The position numbers and the translations under genes are program-made. Under the pieces are notes generated by a model. That model was not told the DNA's origin and made no database searches. It saw nothing but the letters and a program-made list of their open reading frames with translations. From NCBI GenBank assembly GCA_019418225.1, contig DYCF01000012.1, positions 1-64,000 on the forward strand: DNA of 64,000 nt. The letters run 5' to 3'. This stretch comes from Clostridiales bacterium. Lineage in GTDB: Bacteria; Bacillota; Clostridia; Lachnospirales; Cellulosilyticaceae. Shown here piece by piece: positions 1 to 8,881 of this stretch. Within the stretch, counting starts at the first letter, position 1. The number at the start of each line of letters is the position of its first letter.

Positions 1-170
1 TATCTTTGGGGACAGGTCTCCAATATTGCTGTTTTATCTTTGGGGACAGGTCTCCAATATTGCTGCTTTATCTTTGGGGACAGGTCTCCAATATTGCTGC
101 TTTATCTTTGGGAACAGGTCTCCAATATTGCTGTTTTATCTTTGGGGACAGGTCTCTAATATTGCTGTTT
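1..170. repeat. 34-bp tandem repeat array, five units, cut by window start
   Basis: Five head-to-tail 34-bp units start at 1, 35, 69, 103 and 137 with only a few mismatches. Each unit carries a short inverted repeat (GGGGAC...GTCTCC) that could form a hairpin. The array begins at the window edge, so it may be longer. It ends exactly at the stop codon of yabG, so on the minus strand it is the 3' untranslated region of that gene. There are no unique spacers, so it is not a CRISPR array. Confidence 0.9.
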
Positions 171-1153
171 TACTCTTTAGCGTCTAGGTTGATGCATTTC
201 ATGTAGGTTTTCATTCTTGATTTAAATTCTTCTTCGCTATCCTTAAATAGTGGTTTAGCCAGTTCTCTATCGATTTCTTCGTCTGTCATATGATCTACAT
301 CTAATGAAGTGATTGTTTGCTTATTATCTTTCTTTTCTACTACCGGACCGCCACGTCTACATTTACCTAAAATCTCATATCCACCTAAGCCGTTAAATTT
401 AGTAATTGTATTTTCTAGGGCATCTTCTATAGGCAATACTTGATGAAATGGGCAATGGGCAATTTTTTCTACAATAAATACTGGATCTAATGCATGAATC
501 AGTACACGACCAGGTGATGCTGCATAATCTGCACCGGCGGCTAAGATTCCTTCAAAATAAGACTGGCATGCACCTGCAAAAATAACTAATGAATCCATTG
601 TTGGCTTAACTGATCTCGCGCGTTTAACTGCTTCAATAAAATATGAGGAGTTTCTATATTCTCCCATGTCTTGTAAAGACTTATAGTTTTTGTTGAGGGC
701 ATCATGCCCTGTAAGTACCAATATATCTGGGGAATACTTCTCTAATAAATACTTTATTTTTTTAGGCTGATCTATTTCTGGTACATGTTCTCCAATTACT
801 GGTACATCTAATGTTTCATAATACTTAAGGCATAAATTTAAGTAAAAAGAATCACCATCTACATGTAATACTGTACCTGTCTTCATAAAACTTGTGCCCT
901 TATTTTTAGCTTCTTCTGCTCTTCTTTTAACGATTTTCTCTACAGTCTGCTGAACTTTATTCATCGTATCTGTTTCTTGATTAGTAAAACGCATGCCATC
1001 AGCTAATACTAAATCACTAACTGGCGCATCTGCTACAACACGATAAGATACCCCTTTTAATTTAGCCATCTGGTTGGTTGAAATATATGTTATGCGAAAT
1101 AAAATATCCTTATTATAAGACTGGCGAACTACATAATCCCCTACATTAAGCAT
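170..1153 (-). CDS. yabG: Sporulation-specific protease YabG
   Basis: YabG is a sporulation protease (peptidase family U57) that processes spore coat proteins in Bacillus and Clostridia. The 327-residue product carries the family's conserved core: TGHDA near residue 148, the GACQS segment near 194, and an ASPGRVLIHALDP-type stretch near 212. I place the start at the ATG at 1153, preceded by GAGGTGTGAG. The open frame continues 19 codons upstream, but those codons overlap this ribosome site and do not resemble the family. The gene stands alone, with a tandem repeat array directly after its stop. In Bacillus subtilis it is a sigma-K gene. Upstream I see only a weak CATA-type -10 near 1226-1233. 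Confidence 0.92.
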   Translation of the reverse strand: MLNVGDYVVRQSYNKDILFRITYISTNQMAKLKGVSYRVVADAPVSDLVLADGMRFTNQETDTMNKVQQTVEKIVKRRAEEAKNKGTSFMKTGTVLHVDGDSFYLNLCLKYYETLDVPVIGEHVPEIDQPKKIKYLLEKYSPDILVLTGHDALNKNYKSLQDMGEYRNSSYFIEAVKRARSVKPTMDSLVIFAGACQSYFEGILAAGADYAASPGRVLIHALDPVFIVEKIAHCPFHQVLPIEDALENTITKFNGLGGYEILGKCRRGGPVVEKKDNKQTITSLDVDHMTDEEIDRELAKPLFKDSEEEFKSRMKTYMKCINLDAKE

Positions 1154-1330
1154 AAATCTCACACCTCTTTTAGGTACGTTTATTACTATATTTATTACTA
1201 CAAAGCTCATTCTATTCTTATTTTCATTCTATGCTTGCATTTATAAGCGTTTTCTATATAAATATCTTTCCTTCCTCCCTCTACAAAAAAGTACCTCTCA
1301 CCACATTCCAAACTCAAATTTTATGTTTGA

Positions 1331-1363
1331 AATAGCAACGTTAAAAAGCAAACTCCCTACTCT
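1331..1363. repeat. ~35-bp dispersed palindrome, copy 1
   Basis: Read on the minus strand this has the form AGAGTAGGGA...TTTTTAAC...TTGCTAT. The same pattern recurs at 12083-12117 and 44970-45005. The ends are inverted repeats around an A/T-rich centre. It lies directly beyond the terminator of the PEGA-domain gene. The rest of the gap between 1154 and 1435 is AT-rich and shows nothing else I can name. Confidence 0.6.
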
Positions 1364-1393
1364 ACAAAAAAAGAGGCTACCTCTGTAGCCTCT
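1364..1393 (-). terminator. Intrinsic terminator of the PEGA-domain gene
   Basis: Perfect 8-bp stem GAGGCTAC/GTAGCCTC (1373-1392) with a four-base loop, followed on the minus strand by a run of eight T. Confidence 0.85.
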
Positions 1394-1435
1394 CTTCATA
1401 TCTTTTACTCTTCACTTTTATCCTGTTACTGCACT

Positions 1436-2797
1436 TTAACTATTTGGTGTCAGTACATACAAGAATCCAGTTTGGTCATCACTGCCATCTAAAATAATGC
1501 TTGTACTATAAACTTCATACCCATCTTTTTCTAAAAGTACGCTATAGCTACCAATCGGTAAAGTTACTTTATATGGTGTTGTTCCTTTATTCACACCATT
1601 AATATATACTTTAGCACCTGATGGATCTGTAGCTATATCTATAGTCTTTGTCTCACTTGTAGCCTCTGTATTATTAGTTTCTTCTTTAGAAGGCGTTGAT
1701 GATGTACCTGAATCTGTTGATGTTCCTGGCGATGTTGCATCTTCTGCCTTATTACTTTGCAGTGTAGCCTTAATTGTATAATTTTCTTTTGCAAAAGTAA
1801 TTGTCTTTGTCCAAGGTTTATAATTCTCAGCTGTAATCGTTACAGTATATGTTCCTTGTGGAATTGAAATCTGATCTCCTTTTGCATAAGTTGTATTATC
1901 AATTTTAATATTATATGCGTCCACATCTAAGTTATTAATAGCTACCTTTACATTTGTATAAGAACGCTTTGCACTATCTAATGAAAGTGTATATGTCTCA
2001 CCAGGTGCTACCTCTATTTCTTCAACAATGCTCTCATACCCCTTGATGCTTACAACTACTTTATGTTTCCCAGCGAGTACATCAATAGGCTCTACTAATT
2101 CACTTAATGGAATCATTGTATTAATATCTAACTCTATTCTTCCTTGACGACTAGGAATATCCGTTACAATAATGCTTCCTGCAGCTTTCTCAACTCTAAT
2201 GCTAAATACTCTATCCTTAATTCCTTGCACAGTTACTATATCATAAGGCGTGATAAGCTCTATCTTTGCATCCTTTTCTCCATCATGTAAAATCATTACA
2301 TTCTTATCGTATGTATAAACTGATCCAAATAATGTGAGCTCATTGGCTGCTGTGTTTACTTTAACACCACTCACACTACTTTTAGTCCATGCTTCAGCAG
2401 ACTTATTAATAGAAACTGTACGATCTTTATCTTCTTGATATACAATCTCTACAATATCTCCTTCTTTAATAGAAGTAAGTGGAATAGTCCTATTATAAGC
2501 ATCTGCTACCTTGGTTGTTCGGTCAATAGGCTTTATTACCTCTTGCCTACTTTCTGTATCAATCGCTTTAATTTCATCCTCTGTTATATCCGTAACTACT
2601 GCAAGTATAGTTGCCGTATACTCAACCTCTGGGCCTTTTTCTTCTTGCTTTAAATTATTTTCCCCCATTGCAGCTATGCCACTGTCTTGTCCAATAAAAT
2701 ACTTCACCCCTAGAAGCATCATGGTCATTAGCACAACTAACCCTACTACAGCCGTAATAATCATAGATACTACGAAATTTTTATTATTTTTTCTCAC
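1436..2797 (-). CDS. Membrane-anchored PEGA-domain protein
   Basis: A 453-residue protein with one N-terminal membrane segment (about residues 9-33) and a large outside part. Residues 60-205 form a beta-rich region I cannot assign. PEGA-type beta-sandwich units follow at about 213-275, 283-345 and 385-445. The last is the clearest (DPSGAKVYINGVNKGTTP). A Ser/Thr-rich linker lies at 350-383. PEGA domains occur on surface and S-layer-associated proteins and are thought to bind ligands or the envelope. No enzymatic motif is visible. The start is GTG, with AAGGGAGGG a few bases upstream. It is a single gene with its own terminator. The exact role is unknown. Confidence 0.75.
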   Translation of the reverse strand: MRKNNKNFVVSMIITAVVGLVVLMTMMLLGVKYFIGQDSGIAAMGENNLKQEEKGPEVEYTATILAVVTDITEDEIKAIDTESRQEVIKPIDRTTKVADAYNRTIPLTSIKEGDIVEIVYQEDKDRTVSINKSAEAWTKSSVSGVKVNTAANELTLFGSVYTYDKNVMILHDGEKDAKIELITPYDIVTVQGIKDRVFSIRVEKAAGSIIVTDIPSRQGRIELDINTMIPLSELVEPIDVLAGKHKVVVSIKGYESIVEEIEVAPGETYTLSLDSAKRSYTNVKVAINNLDVDAYNIKIDNTTYAKGDQISIPQGTYTVTITAENYKPWTKTITFAKENYTIKATLQSNKAEDATSPGTSTDSGTSSTPSKEETNNTEATSETKTIDIATDPSGAKVYINGVNKGTTPYKVTLPIGSYSVLLEKDGYEVYSTSIILDGSDDQTGFLYVLTPNS

Positions 2798-2889
2798 CCT
2801 AACCCTCCCTTTTTATGCAATTTTATGTTTTATCTTAATTGTAACCTCTTCCGCTCAAAAGTCAATAAAACAAGAAGAAAGGGCTATTA

Positions 2890-2930
2890 CAAAAAAAGTG
2901 TCGCGAGATTATAAATAATTTCGCGACACC
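2890..2930 (-). terminator. Terminator after the CotS-like gene
   Basis: Nine-bp stem GTGTCGCGA/TCGCGACAC around an A/T loop, followed by seven T on the minus strand. It lies 8 bp after the stop of the CotS-like gene. Confidence 0.85.
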
Positions 2931-2937
2931 TCCTTGG

Positions 2938-3930
2938 CTACCATGTATTAATAAGCTTAGCCGTAGCTAATTGCTTATCTTTATACACTAGCATATTTTC
3001 CCACTTCTGTTCAAACATACTATAATTCCAACGCCGTTTAGAACTAATATACTTATAGCAAATACTATTATACTTCTCAGGATAAATCATCATAAACTTC
3101 AGTAAATTAAACTCATCCACTGACAATGTCCTTACACTATTATATGCCTCTATTAATTGATACAACACCCCGCTGTCCCAATCATTCTTCTGCATAATCT
3201 TAGATAAAATATGCGCTAAATCTAAAACTTGAATATCATAACCACACGTATCAATCTGGCTGATTATGTATGTGTTTAAGTCAGTTTTATTGACCGTATG
3301 ATACGTATAATCTTTATGTGCTACCAGTTTCTCTTTCTTAACTTCATCTATAAGTGCCTCTACTAAATCATAATTAATAGTTTCTAATGCCATTTCTTCT
3401 AACTGCCTATACTCCTCCGCACTCTCTAAAAACATAATTTCAAAGTTGGACTTTTGCTTTAGACTTATCATATTCTTCTTTAACTTTGCGTTTTCACCCA
3501 TACGCTTACAATAATGTTCATAGATGTTCTTAATCTTAACCACATCTACATCCTTTACCTTGCTTTCTATACCCCTACAAGCCTTATGGAAACGAGCTAA
3601 CACTAGCACAGTCTCTTTTAGATCTTGAAAATTCTTAAAATCCGTCTCATCACAGTTTATATATTCTTGCATGATATAACACTGCTCCCCCACCAAGGCA
3701 AAAGGACTCTTTTTCTTAGTCGTATAAATAGCATTAAGCTCCTCAAATCCATTATTTTTTAGATGGGTGTCGACCTCGTAATTAAATAGTATTTGCTCTC
3801 TAGGTAAGTCTACTCTCCTAAGCATAAATTTCCCACGGTTTGTGTCTAAATAGTAGTTACTTCTTATATATTGTAATTTCTTCACACTAACATCGTACTG
3901 TGCCAATAATTCCCTACTTAATGGTCGCAC
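2938..3930 (-). CDS. CotS-family spore coat protein (kinase fold)
   Basis: Resembles the CotS/YutH/YsxE family of spore coat proteins, which adopt an aminoglycoside-phosphotransferase-like fold. Visible family signs are the early RSNYYLDTNRGKFMLRR segment, the hinge-like YIMQEYI near residue 93, HKDYTYHTV near 220 (the catalytic-loop equivalent), and VLDLAHIL near 246 (the metal-loop equivalent). The usual HxDxxxxN and D-F-G motifs are degenerate. I choose the GTG at 3928-3930 because GGGGGGAG stands five bases before it. The frame has an ATG five codons earlier, but that ATG overlaps this ribosome site. The gene is monocistronic and is probably expressed during sporulation (inferred from family). 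Product is 330 residues. Confidence 0.75.
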   Translation of the reverse strand: MRPLSRELLAQYDVSVKKLQYIRSNYYLDTNRGKFMLRRVDLPREQILFNYEVDTHLKNNGFEELNAIYTTKKKSPFALVGEQCYIMQEYINCDETDFKNFQDLKETVLVLARFHKACRGIESKVKDVDVVKIKNIYEHYCKRMGENAKLKKNMISLKQKSNFEIMFLESAEEYRQLEEMALETINYDLVEALIDEVKKEKLVAHKDYTYHTVNKTDLNTYIISQIDTCGYDIQVLDLAHILSKIMQKNDWDSGVLYQLIEAYNSVRTLSVDEFNLLKFMMIYPEKYNSICYKYISSKRRWNYSMFEQKWENMLVYKDKQLATAKLINTW

Positions 3931-4146
3931 TACTTCTCCCCCCATCCAGTAATTTTTATTTTAATCATATTAAGTTAATTCTCGTCTTATTATTTATATG
4001 TGTATTCAAGGTAAAAAATATCTACTTTATGAAAAAATATCCTTTCATCATTTTTTTATATATTTTGTTTACAATATATTAAAAAACATAGCATTATAGT
4101 GTTCCATATCTCCTTGAGTATGATATAATTACTCTTGTTATGAATT

Positions 4147-4258
4147 ACAGAGAAACAGTTTATCAAATTGAACTATATGTATTGTAAGGTCGTTTCTCTC
4201 AATGATTTCACATGACTAAAAACATAAATAACTAAATTTTATAAATGTGAAATCTATA
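4147..4258 (+). repeat. 115-bp dispersed palindromic element, copy A (diverged)
   Basis: The most diverged of seven copies, about 112 bp. It keeps GAGAAAC...GTTTCTC and TGATTTCACAT...ATGTGAAATCTATA as two successive stem-loops. It lies between the divergent CotS-like and DUF4340 genes, ending 28 bp before the DUF4340 start. The rest of the gap from 3931 is very AT-rich, with no other assignable feature. Confidence 0.75.
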
Positions 4259-4286
4259 ATATTATAAAAGTAAGAAGGTACGGATA

Positions 4287-5303
4287 ATGAAACGAAAAGG
4301 TTGGCTTATTCCTATTATCGTATTCGTTGTATCTTTTGTAAGTCTTATCTTTTATCAAAAAAGACAAGACATCAACACCTTTGCAGATACAACTAATATG
4401 ACCCCTATCCTTTGGTCTGAATCAGTCGCTGATATTACCAAAGTCGTTTACAAGCACTCTGGCCAACAACTTGTAGCCAGTCGTGAGGGTGATAATTGGT
4501 TCATCACAGAACCGATCAAAGCCGAAGGTGATGCATTGTATATTTACAATGTTATTTCAGCCTTCAAAGAGCCCCTATTTGAAGAAATGATTGAAGTTTC
4601 ACCAACAAATCCAACGAGCTATGGTATCGATGAACTTTCTTCTTCTATTACACTGTATGACAATGAGGGTCATGAATATGTCCTAATTAAAGGAAATCCT
4701 GCTAATTCCTTAAATGACTATGTTTATTCGCCACTCTCTGATACTGTCTATACTATGCCTCAGACTACTTTTAATACCATAAAGTCTGACATAAATAGCT
4801 GGAGAAACAAAGAACTACTTAGCTTCAACAGAAATAATGTAAAAGAGATCATACTTACTTTAGGTGGGCAAAACTATACACTTCTTCCAGAAGAAGTAGG
4901 TACTGCTCCACAGACTCAAATATTTTTTACAGCCCAAAATCTAAATCCAACTAATACAAACAGCTTCGTTTCTTATTTAGAAACAAGTAAAATTGAAAAG
5001 TTCATTACTGATACACCAGACAGTGTTATTTTAGATGCTTATGGTTTCAATAAACCAACACTTAAAGTAACAATTAAACTAAATGATGGTTCATCTCTTG
5101 GTTTAACCATTGGTAATGTAATGAAAGCTGAAAACATATGTTATGCCAAACGTGATGACTCAAATAGTATCTACGGCATTACATACTTTGATTTATCTCA
5201 GCTTAAGGTAACTGCTTCTAACGAGATGTCTACTAATAACACAACTATAGAAGCCAAAAATTCTAGCACATCAACTACAACTGATTCTGCTATTAAAAAT
5301 TAA
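4287..5303 (+). CDS. DUF4340 membrane-anchored protein
   Basis: A 338-residue protein with an N-terminal membrane anchor (residues 5-24) followed by DUF4340-type repeats. Each repeat has a W-F-I-x-x-P segment (NWFITEPIKAEGDA near residue 69) and a TLYDNEGHEYVLIKG-type strand pair. A Ser/Thr-rich tail ends the protein. Members often accompany gliding-type ABC transporters (GldG-like), but no such genes are adjacent here, so the role is unknown. The start is supported by AAGAAGG nine bases upstream. A terminator follows at 5347. Confidence 0.7.
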   Translation: MKRKGWLIPIIVFVVSFVSLIFYQKRQDINTFADTTNMTPILWSESVADITKVVYKHSGQQLVASREGDNWFITEPIKAEGDALYIYNVISAFKEPLFEEMIEVSPTNPTSYGIDELSSSITLYDNEGHEYVLIKGNPANSLNDYVYSPLSDTVYTMPQTTFNTIKSDINSWRNKELLSFNRNNVKEIILTLGGQNYTLLPEEVGTAPQTQIFFTAQNLNPTNTNSFVSYLETSKIEKFITDTPDSVILDAYGFNKPTLKVTIKLNDGSSLGLTIGNVMKAENICYAKRDDSNSIYGITYFDLSQLKVTASNEMSTNNTTIEAKNSSTSTTTDSAIKN

Positions 5304-5346
5304 GTTAGGACTCTAGATAATCTAATATAAAAAAGAGTATATTACA

Positions 5347-5388
5347 GGAGATGTTACGCAATAGATTTTTTACGCATCTCCTTTTTTT
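5347..5388 (+). terminator. Terminator of the DUF4340 gene
   Basis: GGAGATG pairs with CATCTCC (5375-5381), followed by seven T. Confidence 0.8.
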
Positions 5389-5427
5389 ATGTCATTCCAT
5401 CTCAAAAACTTATCATGTTGTTTAGTT

Positions 5428-5459
5428 AAAAAAAGTGGTAGTACTTTCGCACCACCACT
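5428..5459 (-). terminator. Terminator of cca
   Basis: Stem AGTGGTGGT/ACTACCACT around a GCGAAAGT loop, followed by a T run on the minus strand, just after the cca stop. Confidence 0.85.
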
Positions 5460-5470
5460 CTTCAACTCTA

Positions 5471-6829
5471 TTATTTAATGTGTCTATACTTATCTTGACA
5501 ATAGTTTATAAGTATTTCCTTTTTATTTTTCTCAGGTTGCTTAATTACTTTTTCTAAAGCTAAGTCTAATAGCTTCCCAATTGCCATACCTTTTGGAATA
5601 CCCGAATCGATAAGATCTTGTCCTGTAATGGCAAGCATTGCTTTATTATAAGGCTCTCCATTAGAAATAATCTCTTCCTTAATTTCTCGTTGAAGTTTAA
5701 TTGCTTCTAATTTAGGCTCTAACTTATCTGGATTTTGTGCTTTTACATCACTTTCTTGAACTAAAAGTAACATATCAAATAAATCTGGGCCAATTTGTGT
5801 TAAAAGATTTTTAACGAGTACCTTATCAATCTTACTGCGTAAGTGATAATCATGGTATAAAATAAGTGAACTAATTGATTTAATAGATTGATTATCTAGT
5901 TTAAGTTCCCTTAATACTTTCTTTGCAATCTCTGCTGATTTAGCTGGATGATTGTAGAAATGATCCACCCCATTTGCATCTGTTGTTCGCGTAGAAATTT
6001 TGCCGATATCATGTAAAAGTAATGTTAAACGTAAATTCACATCAGGTGCAGAATTTTGCATGGCTACTATTGTATGCTGCGCAACATTGTAAATGTGATG
6101 TGGGTGATTTTGTGGCACATTAAACGCTGGGATAAATTCTGGAATAATATACTCTAGAAGTTCTAGTTTATAAAGTTCATTAATATATTCAGGTCTAGGT
6201 GACACACATATCTTAAGGAATTCATCACGAATTCTTTCTTTACTAATATGTCTTAGTAAATCTCTGCACTCACGAATACCATCTACCGTCTGAGGTTCAA
6301 TTTCAAATCCTAATTGTGCCGCAAATCGTACTGCTCGCAATATCCTAAGTGCATCCTCTGTAAAACGTTCTACAGCATTTCTTACAGAGCGAATACATCC
6401 TCTCTCAATATCTTTAACCCCTTCATAAGGATCTACAAAACCACGTTCAGGATGATATGCAATCGCATTCATCGTAAAGTCACGTCTTGATAAATCTAAA
6501 GTAATATCATCCACGAAACTCACACTTTCAGGATGTCTAAAATCTTTATAATCACTTTCAATACGATAAGTTGTTACCTCATAATGCTCTTCATTTAAAA
6601 TAACAGTTACCGTACCATGCTTAATCCCTGTATCATAAGTTCTTCTGAAAACCTTCTTAATCTCCTCTGGCTTCGCAGAAGTCGTAATATCCCAATCGTT
6701 AGGTTCTCTTTGCATCAGTAAATCTCTTACGCATCCCCCAACAATATAAGCCTCATATCCAGCCTTCTCGATACAACGAATAATCTCTAAGGCATCTTTC
6801 GGGATTTTATTGTTATATTCTTTGTACAT
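5471..6829 (-). CDS. cca: CCA tRNA nucleotidyltransferase with HD domain
   Basis: Class II polynucleotide transferase that adds or repairs the 3' CCA of tRNA. The 452-residue product has the nucleotidyltransferase head with GGCVRD (31-36) and DWD (45-47). RRDFTMNA follows near 114, then the RNA-binding RILRAVRFAAQLGF segment. An HD-type domain carries H-D in LLLHDIGK near 269. This long form with a C-terminal HD domain is common in Firmicutes. The ATG at 6829 follows AAGGAGAACGC. The gene is monocistronic with its own terminator. A poly(A) polymerase function cannot be excluded from sequence alone. Confidence 0.93.
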   Translation of the reverse strand: MYKEYNNKIPKDALEIIRCIEKAGYEAYIVGGCVRDLLMQREPNDWDITTSAKPEEIKKVFRRTYDTGIKHGTVTVILNEEHYEVTTYRIESDYKDFRHPESVSFVDDITLDLSRRDFTMNAIAYHPERGFVDPYEGVKDIERGCIRSVRNAVERFTEDALRILRAVRFAAQLGFEIEPQTVDGIRECRDLLRHISKERIRDEFLKICVSPRPEYINELYKLELLEYIIPEFIPAFNVPQNHPHHIYNVAQHTIVAMQNSAPDVNLRLTLLLHDIGKISTRTTDANGVDHFYNHPAKSAEIAKKVLRELKLDNQSIKSISSLILYHDYHLRSKIDKVLVKNLLTQIGPDLFDMLLLVQESDVKAQNPDKLEPKLEAIKLQREIKEEIISNGEPYNKAMLAITGQDLIDSGIPKGMAIGKLLDLALEKVIKQPEKNKKEILINYCQDKYRHIK

Positions 6830-6971
6830 TGCGTTCTCCTTATTTTTTATATATCTATACTATTAAACTCAACAAATCTTGCTTACATCTATCCATACTT
6901 ATTATATCAGCAGCTAGTTATACCTATGATTTTATATCTATTGATACTTGCCTCTATTAATATAGGCTTCA

Positions 6972-7012
6972 TATTTAAGTATTGACCTTTATGAATTTAA
7001 TTATATCATAAA
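6972..7012. other. AT-rich stem-loop between genes
   Basis: ACCTTTATGA pairs with TCATAAAGGT around an A/T loop, with no T run. It is the only structure I can point to between the cca start (6829) and the tandem repeats that begin near 7062. Confidence 0.4.
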
Positions 7013-7061
7013 GGTTATTTAAATGACCATTTTCTTACTCTATCGTTTCCTTATAAATCGC

Positions 7062-7238
7062 ACTATAAAATAAATCTCCCTATAAAAATATAGTCTCCCT
7101 ATAAAATAAATCTCCCTATAAAAATATAGTCTCCCTATAAAATAAGCCTCCCTGTGCAAATATAGTCTTCCCGTAAAACAAGCCTCCCTGTGCAAATATA
7201 GTCCCCCTATAAAATATAGTCTCCCTATAAAATACACT
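7062..7238. repeat. Two-part tandem repeat of CTCCCTATAAAATA type
   Basis: Alternating 17-bp and 19-bp subunits (CTCCCTATAAAATAAAT and CTCCCTATAAAAATATAGT) make a 36-bp higher-order unit repeated about four to five times. The later units have drifted (CCTCCCTGTGCAAATATAG appears twice). An 82-codon open frame crosses the array on the minus strand. It only reflects the repeat and is not called as a gene. Confidence 0.8.
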
Positions 7239-7257
7239 TCACATAAGATAATTTTCA

Positions 7258-7288
7258 CAAAAAAACGATGATGCCACCTCATCATCAT
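7258..7288 (-). terminator. Terminator of the amino-acid ABC operon
   Basis: GATGATG/CATCATC stem (7267-7286) with a six-base loop, followed on the minus strand by a run of T. It lies beyond repeat copy B, downstream of the ATPase gene. Confidence 0.7.
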
Positions 7289-7331
7289 TTTGTGACATCA
7301 CCTTAAAATATCTTATTAACTTTTCTTCTTA

Positions 7332-7446
7332 TATAGCCAAACCAACTAAAAACTTGAAATATACATGTAGGTATATAGGTTTCTCTCAATGATTTCACAT
7401 GACTCAAAACAATGAATAACTAAAATTTATAGATGTGAAATCTATA
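7332..7446 (+). repeat. 115-bp dispersed palindromic element, copy B
   Basis: Starts TATAG, ends GAAATCTATA, length 115 bp. It contains the GATTTCACAT/ATGTGAAATC stem-loop. It sits between the ABC ATPase stop and its terminator, so it would be part of the mRNA 3' region. Confidence 0.9.
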
Positions 7447-7453
7447 GCTTGCT

Positions 7454-8146
7454 TTACTCATTATTTTTAGCATAAATATGTTCTTCTAAAATTATGCCAT
7501 TTTCCATAGATACAATGCGGTCTGCTACTTGTTTTGCAAATTCCATATCATGTGTAATGATAAGCATCGACATTCCTTCGCCGCTTAAACTCTTAATTAC
7601 CTTAGCAACCTCACCTGTTAAAGTTGGGTCAAGTGCTGAAGTTGGTTCATCAAAACACATAAGCTTTGGTTTAAGCGCTAAAGCACGCCCAATTGCTACA
7701 CGTTGCTTCTGTCCACCAGAAAGTTCACAAGGATAACTAGCTGCTTTATCTTCTAAGTCCAAGAAACTTAGGATTTCCATAGCTGCTCCCTTAGCTTCTT
7801 CTGGTGATTGTTTAAGCACACGAATAGGTGCTTCTATTAAATTCTCCAAAACATTTTTATGTGGGAATAAATTAAACCCTTGAAAAACAAGCCCAACATT
7901 TCGGCGTAGTTCCTTAATTTTATCCTTTGAAGCATATACCCCACCCTTAAGCAAATACTCTCCTGCAATTTGAATGCTTCCTTTTTGACATTTTTCTAAG
8001 TAATTTACACTTCTAAGAAACGTCGTTTTACCACCGCCTGAGGCACCTACAACAACTACAATTTCACCTGGCTTCACATGTAGGTTTGCACCTTTTAAAA
8101 CTTGTGTTTTTCCATAACTTTTATATAATCCTTCTACCTTTAACAT
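7454..8146 (-). CDS. Polar amino-acid ABC transporter ATPase
   Basis: ATP-binding subunit (GlnQ/HisP family) that powers import of polar amino acids at the inner face of the membrane. In the 230-residue product I see Walker A GASGGGKT (34-41), the Q-loop glutamine at 89, the signature LSGGQKQR (142-149), and Walker B LMCFDEP (162-168). The Walker A uses Gly-Gly where most members have Gly-Ser-Gly, but the Lys-Thr is intact. It is the last gene of a binding-protein/permease/ATPase operon, 11 bp after the permease. The substrate cannot be read from sequence. Confidence 0.92.
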   Translation of the reverse strand: MLKVEGLYKSYGKTQVLKGANLHVKPGEIVVVVGASGGGKTTFLRSVNYLEKCQKGSIQIAGEYLLKGGVYASKDKIKELRRNVGLVFQGFNLFPHKNVLENLIEAPIRVLKQSPEEAKGAAMEILSFLDLEDKAASYPCELSGGQKQRVAIGRALALKPKLMCFDEPTSALDPTLTGEVAKVIKSLSGEGMSMLIITHDMEFAKQVADRIVSMENGIILEEHIYAKNNE

Positions 8147-8157
8147 GTAAGAGCCTC

Positions 8158-8844
8158 CTATCTGTAGTAATCGTATCTTTTCTCAATGTATGCCATAATC
8201 TTCGTAATCACAAAGATTAAAAGTAAATATACAAGTGCCACAATTACAAGTGGTAATAATGTAGCATCCCTATTCGTCGCTGTCTTTCCGATTTTTAATA
8301 AATCATCAAAGCCTACTGCATAAACTAAAGCTGTATCCTTCACAAGGTTAATTACTTCATTCCCAACAGGTGGTAAAACGCGCTTTAATGCTTGTGGCAA
8401 AATAATTCTAAAGAACGTATCTACTTTAGATAAGCCCAACACTTCTGCACCTTCATATTGTCCTTCATCAATAGAATTAATCCCTGCTCTAAAAATTTCT
8501 GCGAAATATGCCCCATAGTTTAAAGTAAACGCTAGTATAACAGAAGGCATACGTGCAATTTTAATACCGATAATTGGAAAGCCGAAGAAGATAAATACAA
8601 TTTGAAGTAAAAGAGGAGTTCCTCTCATAATCAGTGTATAACACTCTGTAATCCAACTTAACAATTTAATCTTAGATAAACGACATAACGCCACTAATAT
8701 CCCCAAGGGAATAGATAATACCAAAGTTAATAAAAATACTTGCAGCGTCACCCCAAGTCCTTCTATAACCTGTGGCATCATCATCTGTGTATAACTAGCT
8801 ATATCTGTTATTTTAGCCCATATTTGAGTTACTACCGTGTCCAC
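8158..8844 (-). CDS. Polar amino-acid ABC transporter permease
   Basis: Membrane subunit of the HisM/GlnP family, 228 residues with about five membrane segments. The EAA loop is visible as GAEVLGLSKVDTFFRIILPQA near residues 137-155. It sits between the binding-protein gene (8882) and the ATPase gene (7454) in one operon. A single permease gene implies a homodimer in the membrane. Confidence 0.9.
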   Translation of the reverse strand: MDTVVTQIWAKITDIASYTQMMMPQVIEGLGVTLQVFLLTLVLSIPLGILVALCRLSKIKLLSWITECYTLIMRGTPLLLQIVFIFFGFPIIGIKIARMPSVILAFTLNYGAYFAEIFRAGINSIDEGQYEGAEVLGLSKVDTFFRIILPQALKRVLPPVGNEVINLVKDTALVYAVGFDDLLKIGKTATNRDATLLPLVIVALVYLLLIFVITKIMAYIEKRYDYYR

Positions 8845-8881
8845 ACCAATTTCCTCCTCTTTTCCTCTCTCTTTTTATCTC

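Noticed and set aside
1..170. Tandem repeats as a CRISPR array
   Set aside because: Units are contiguous with no unique spacers, and no cas gene is near.
6..206. 66-codon open frame over the 34-bp repeats
   Set aside because: It only reflects the repeat, has no ribosome site and runs into the yabG end.
7040..7288. 82-codon open frame on the minus strand
   Set aside because: It follows the tandem repeat, with repeated FIGRLY-like blocks, and has no ribosome site.
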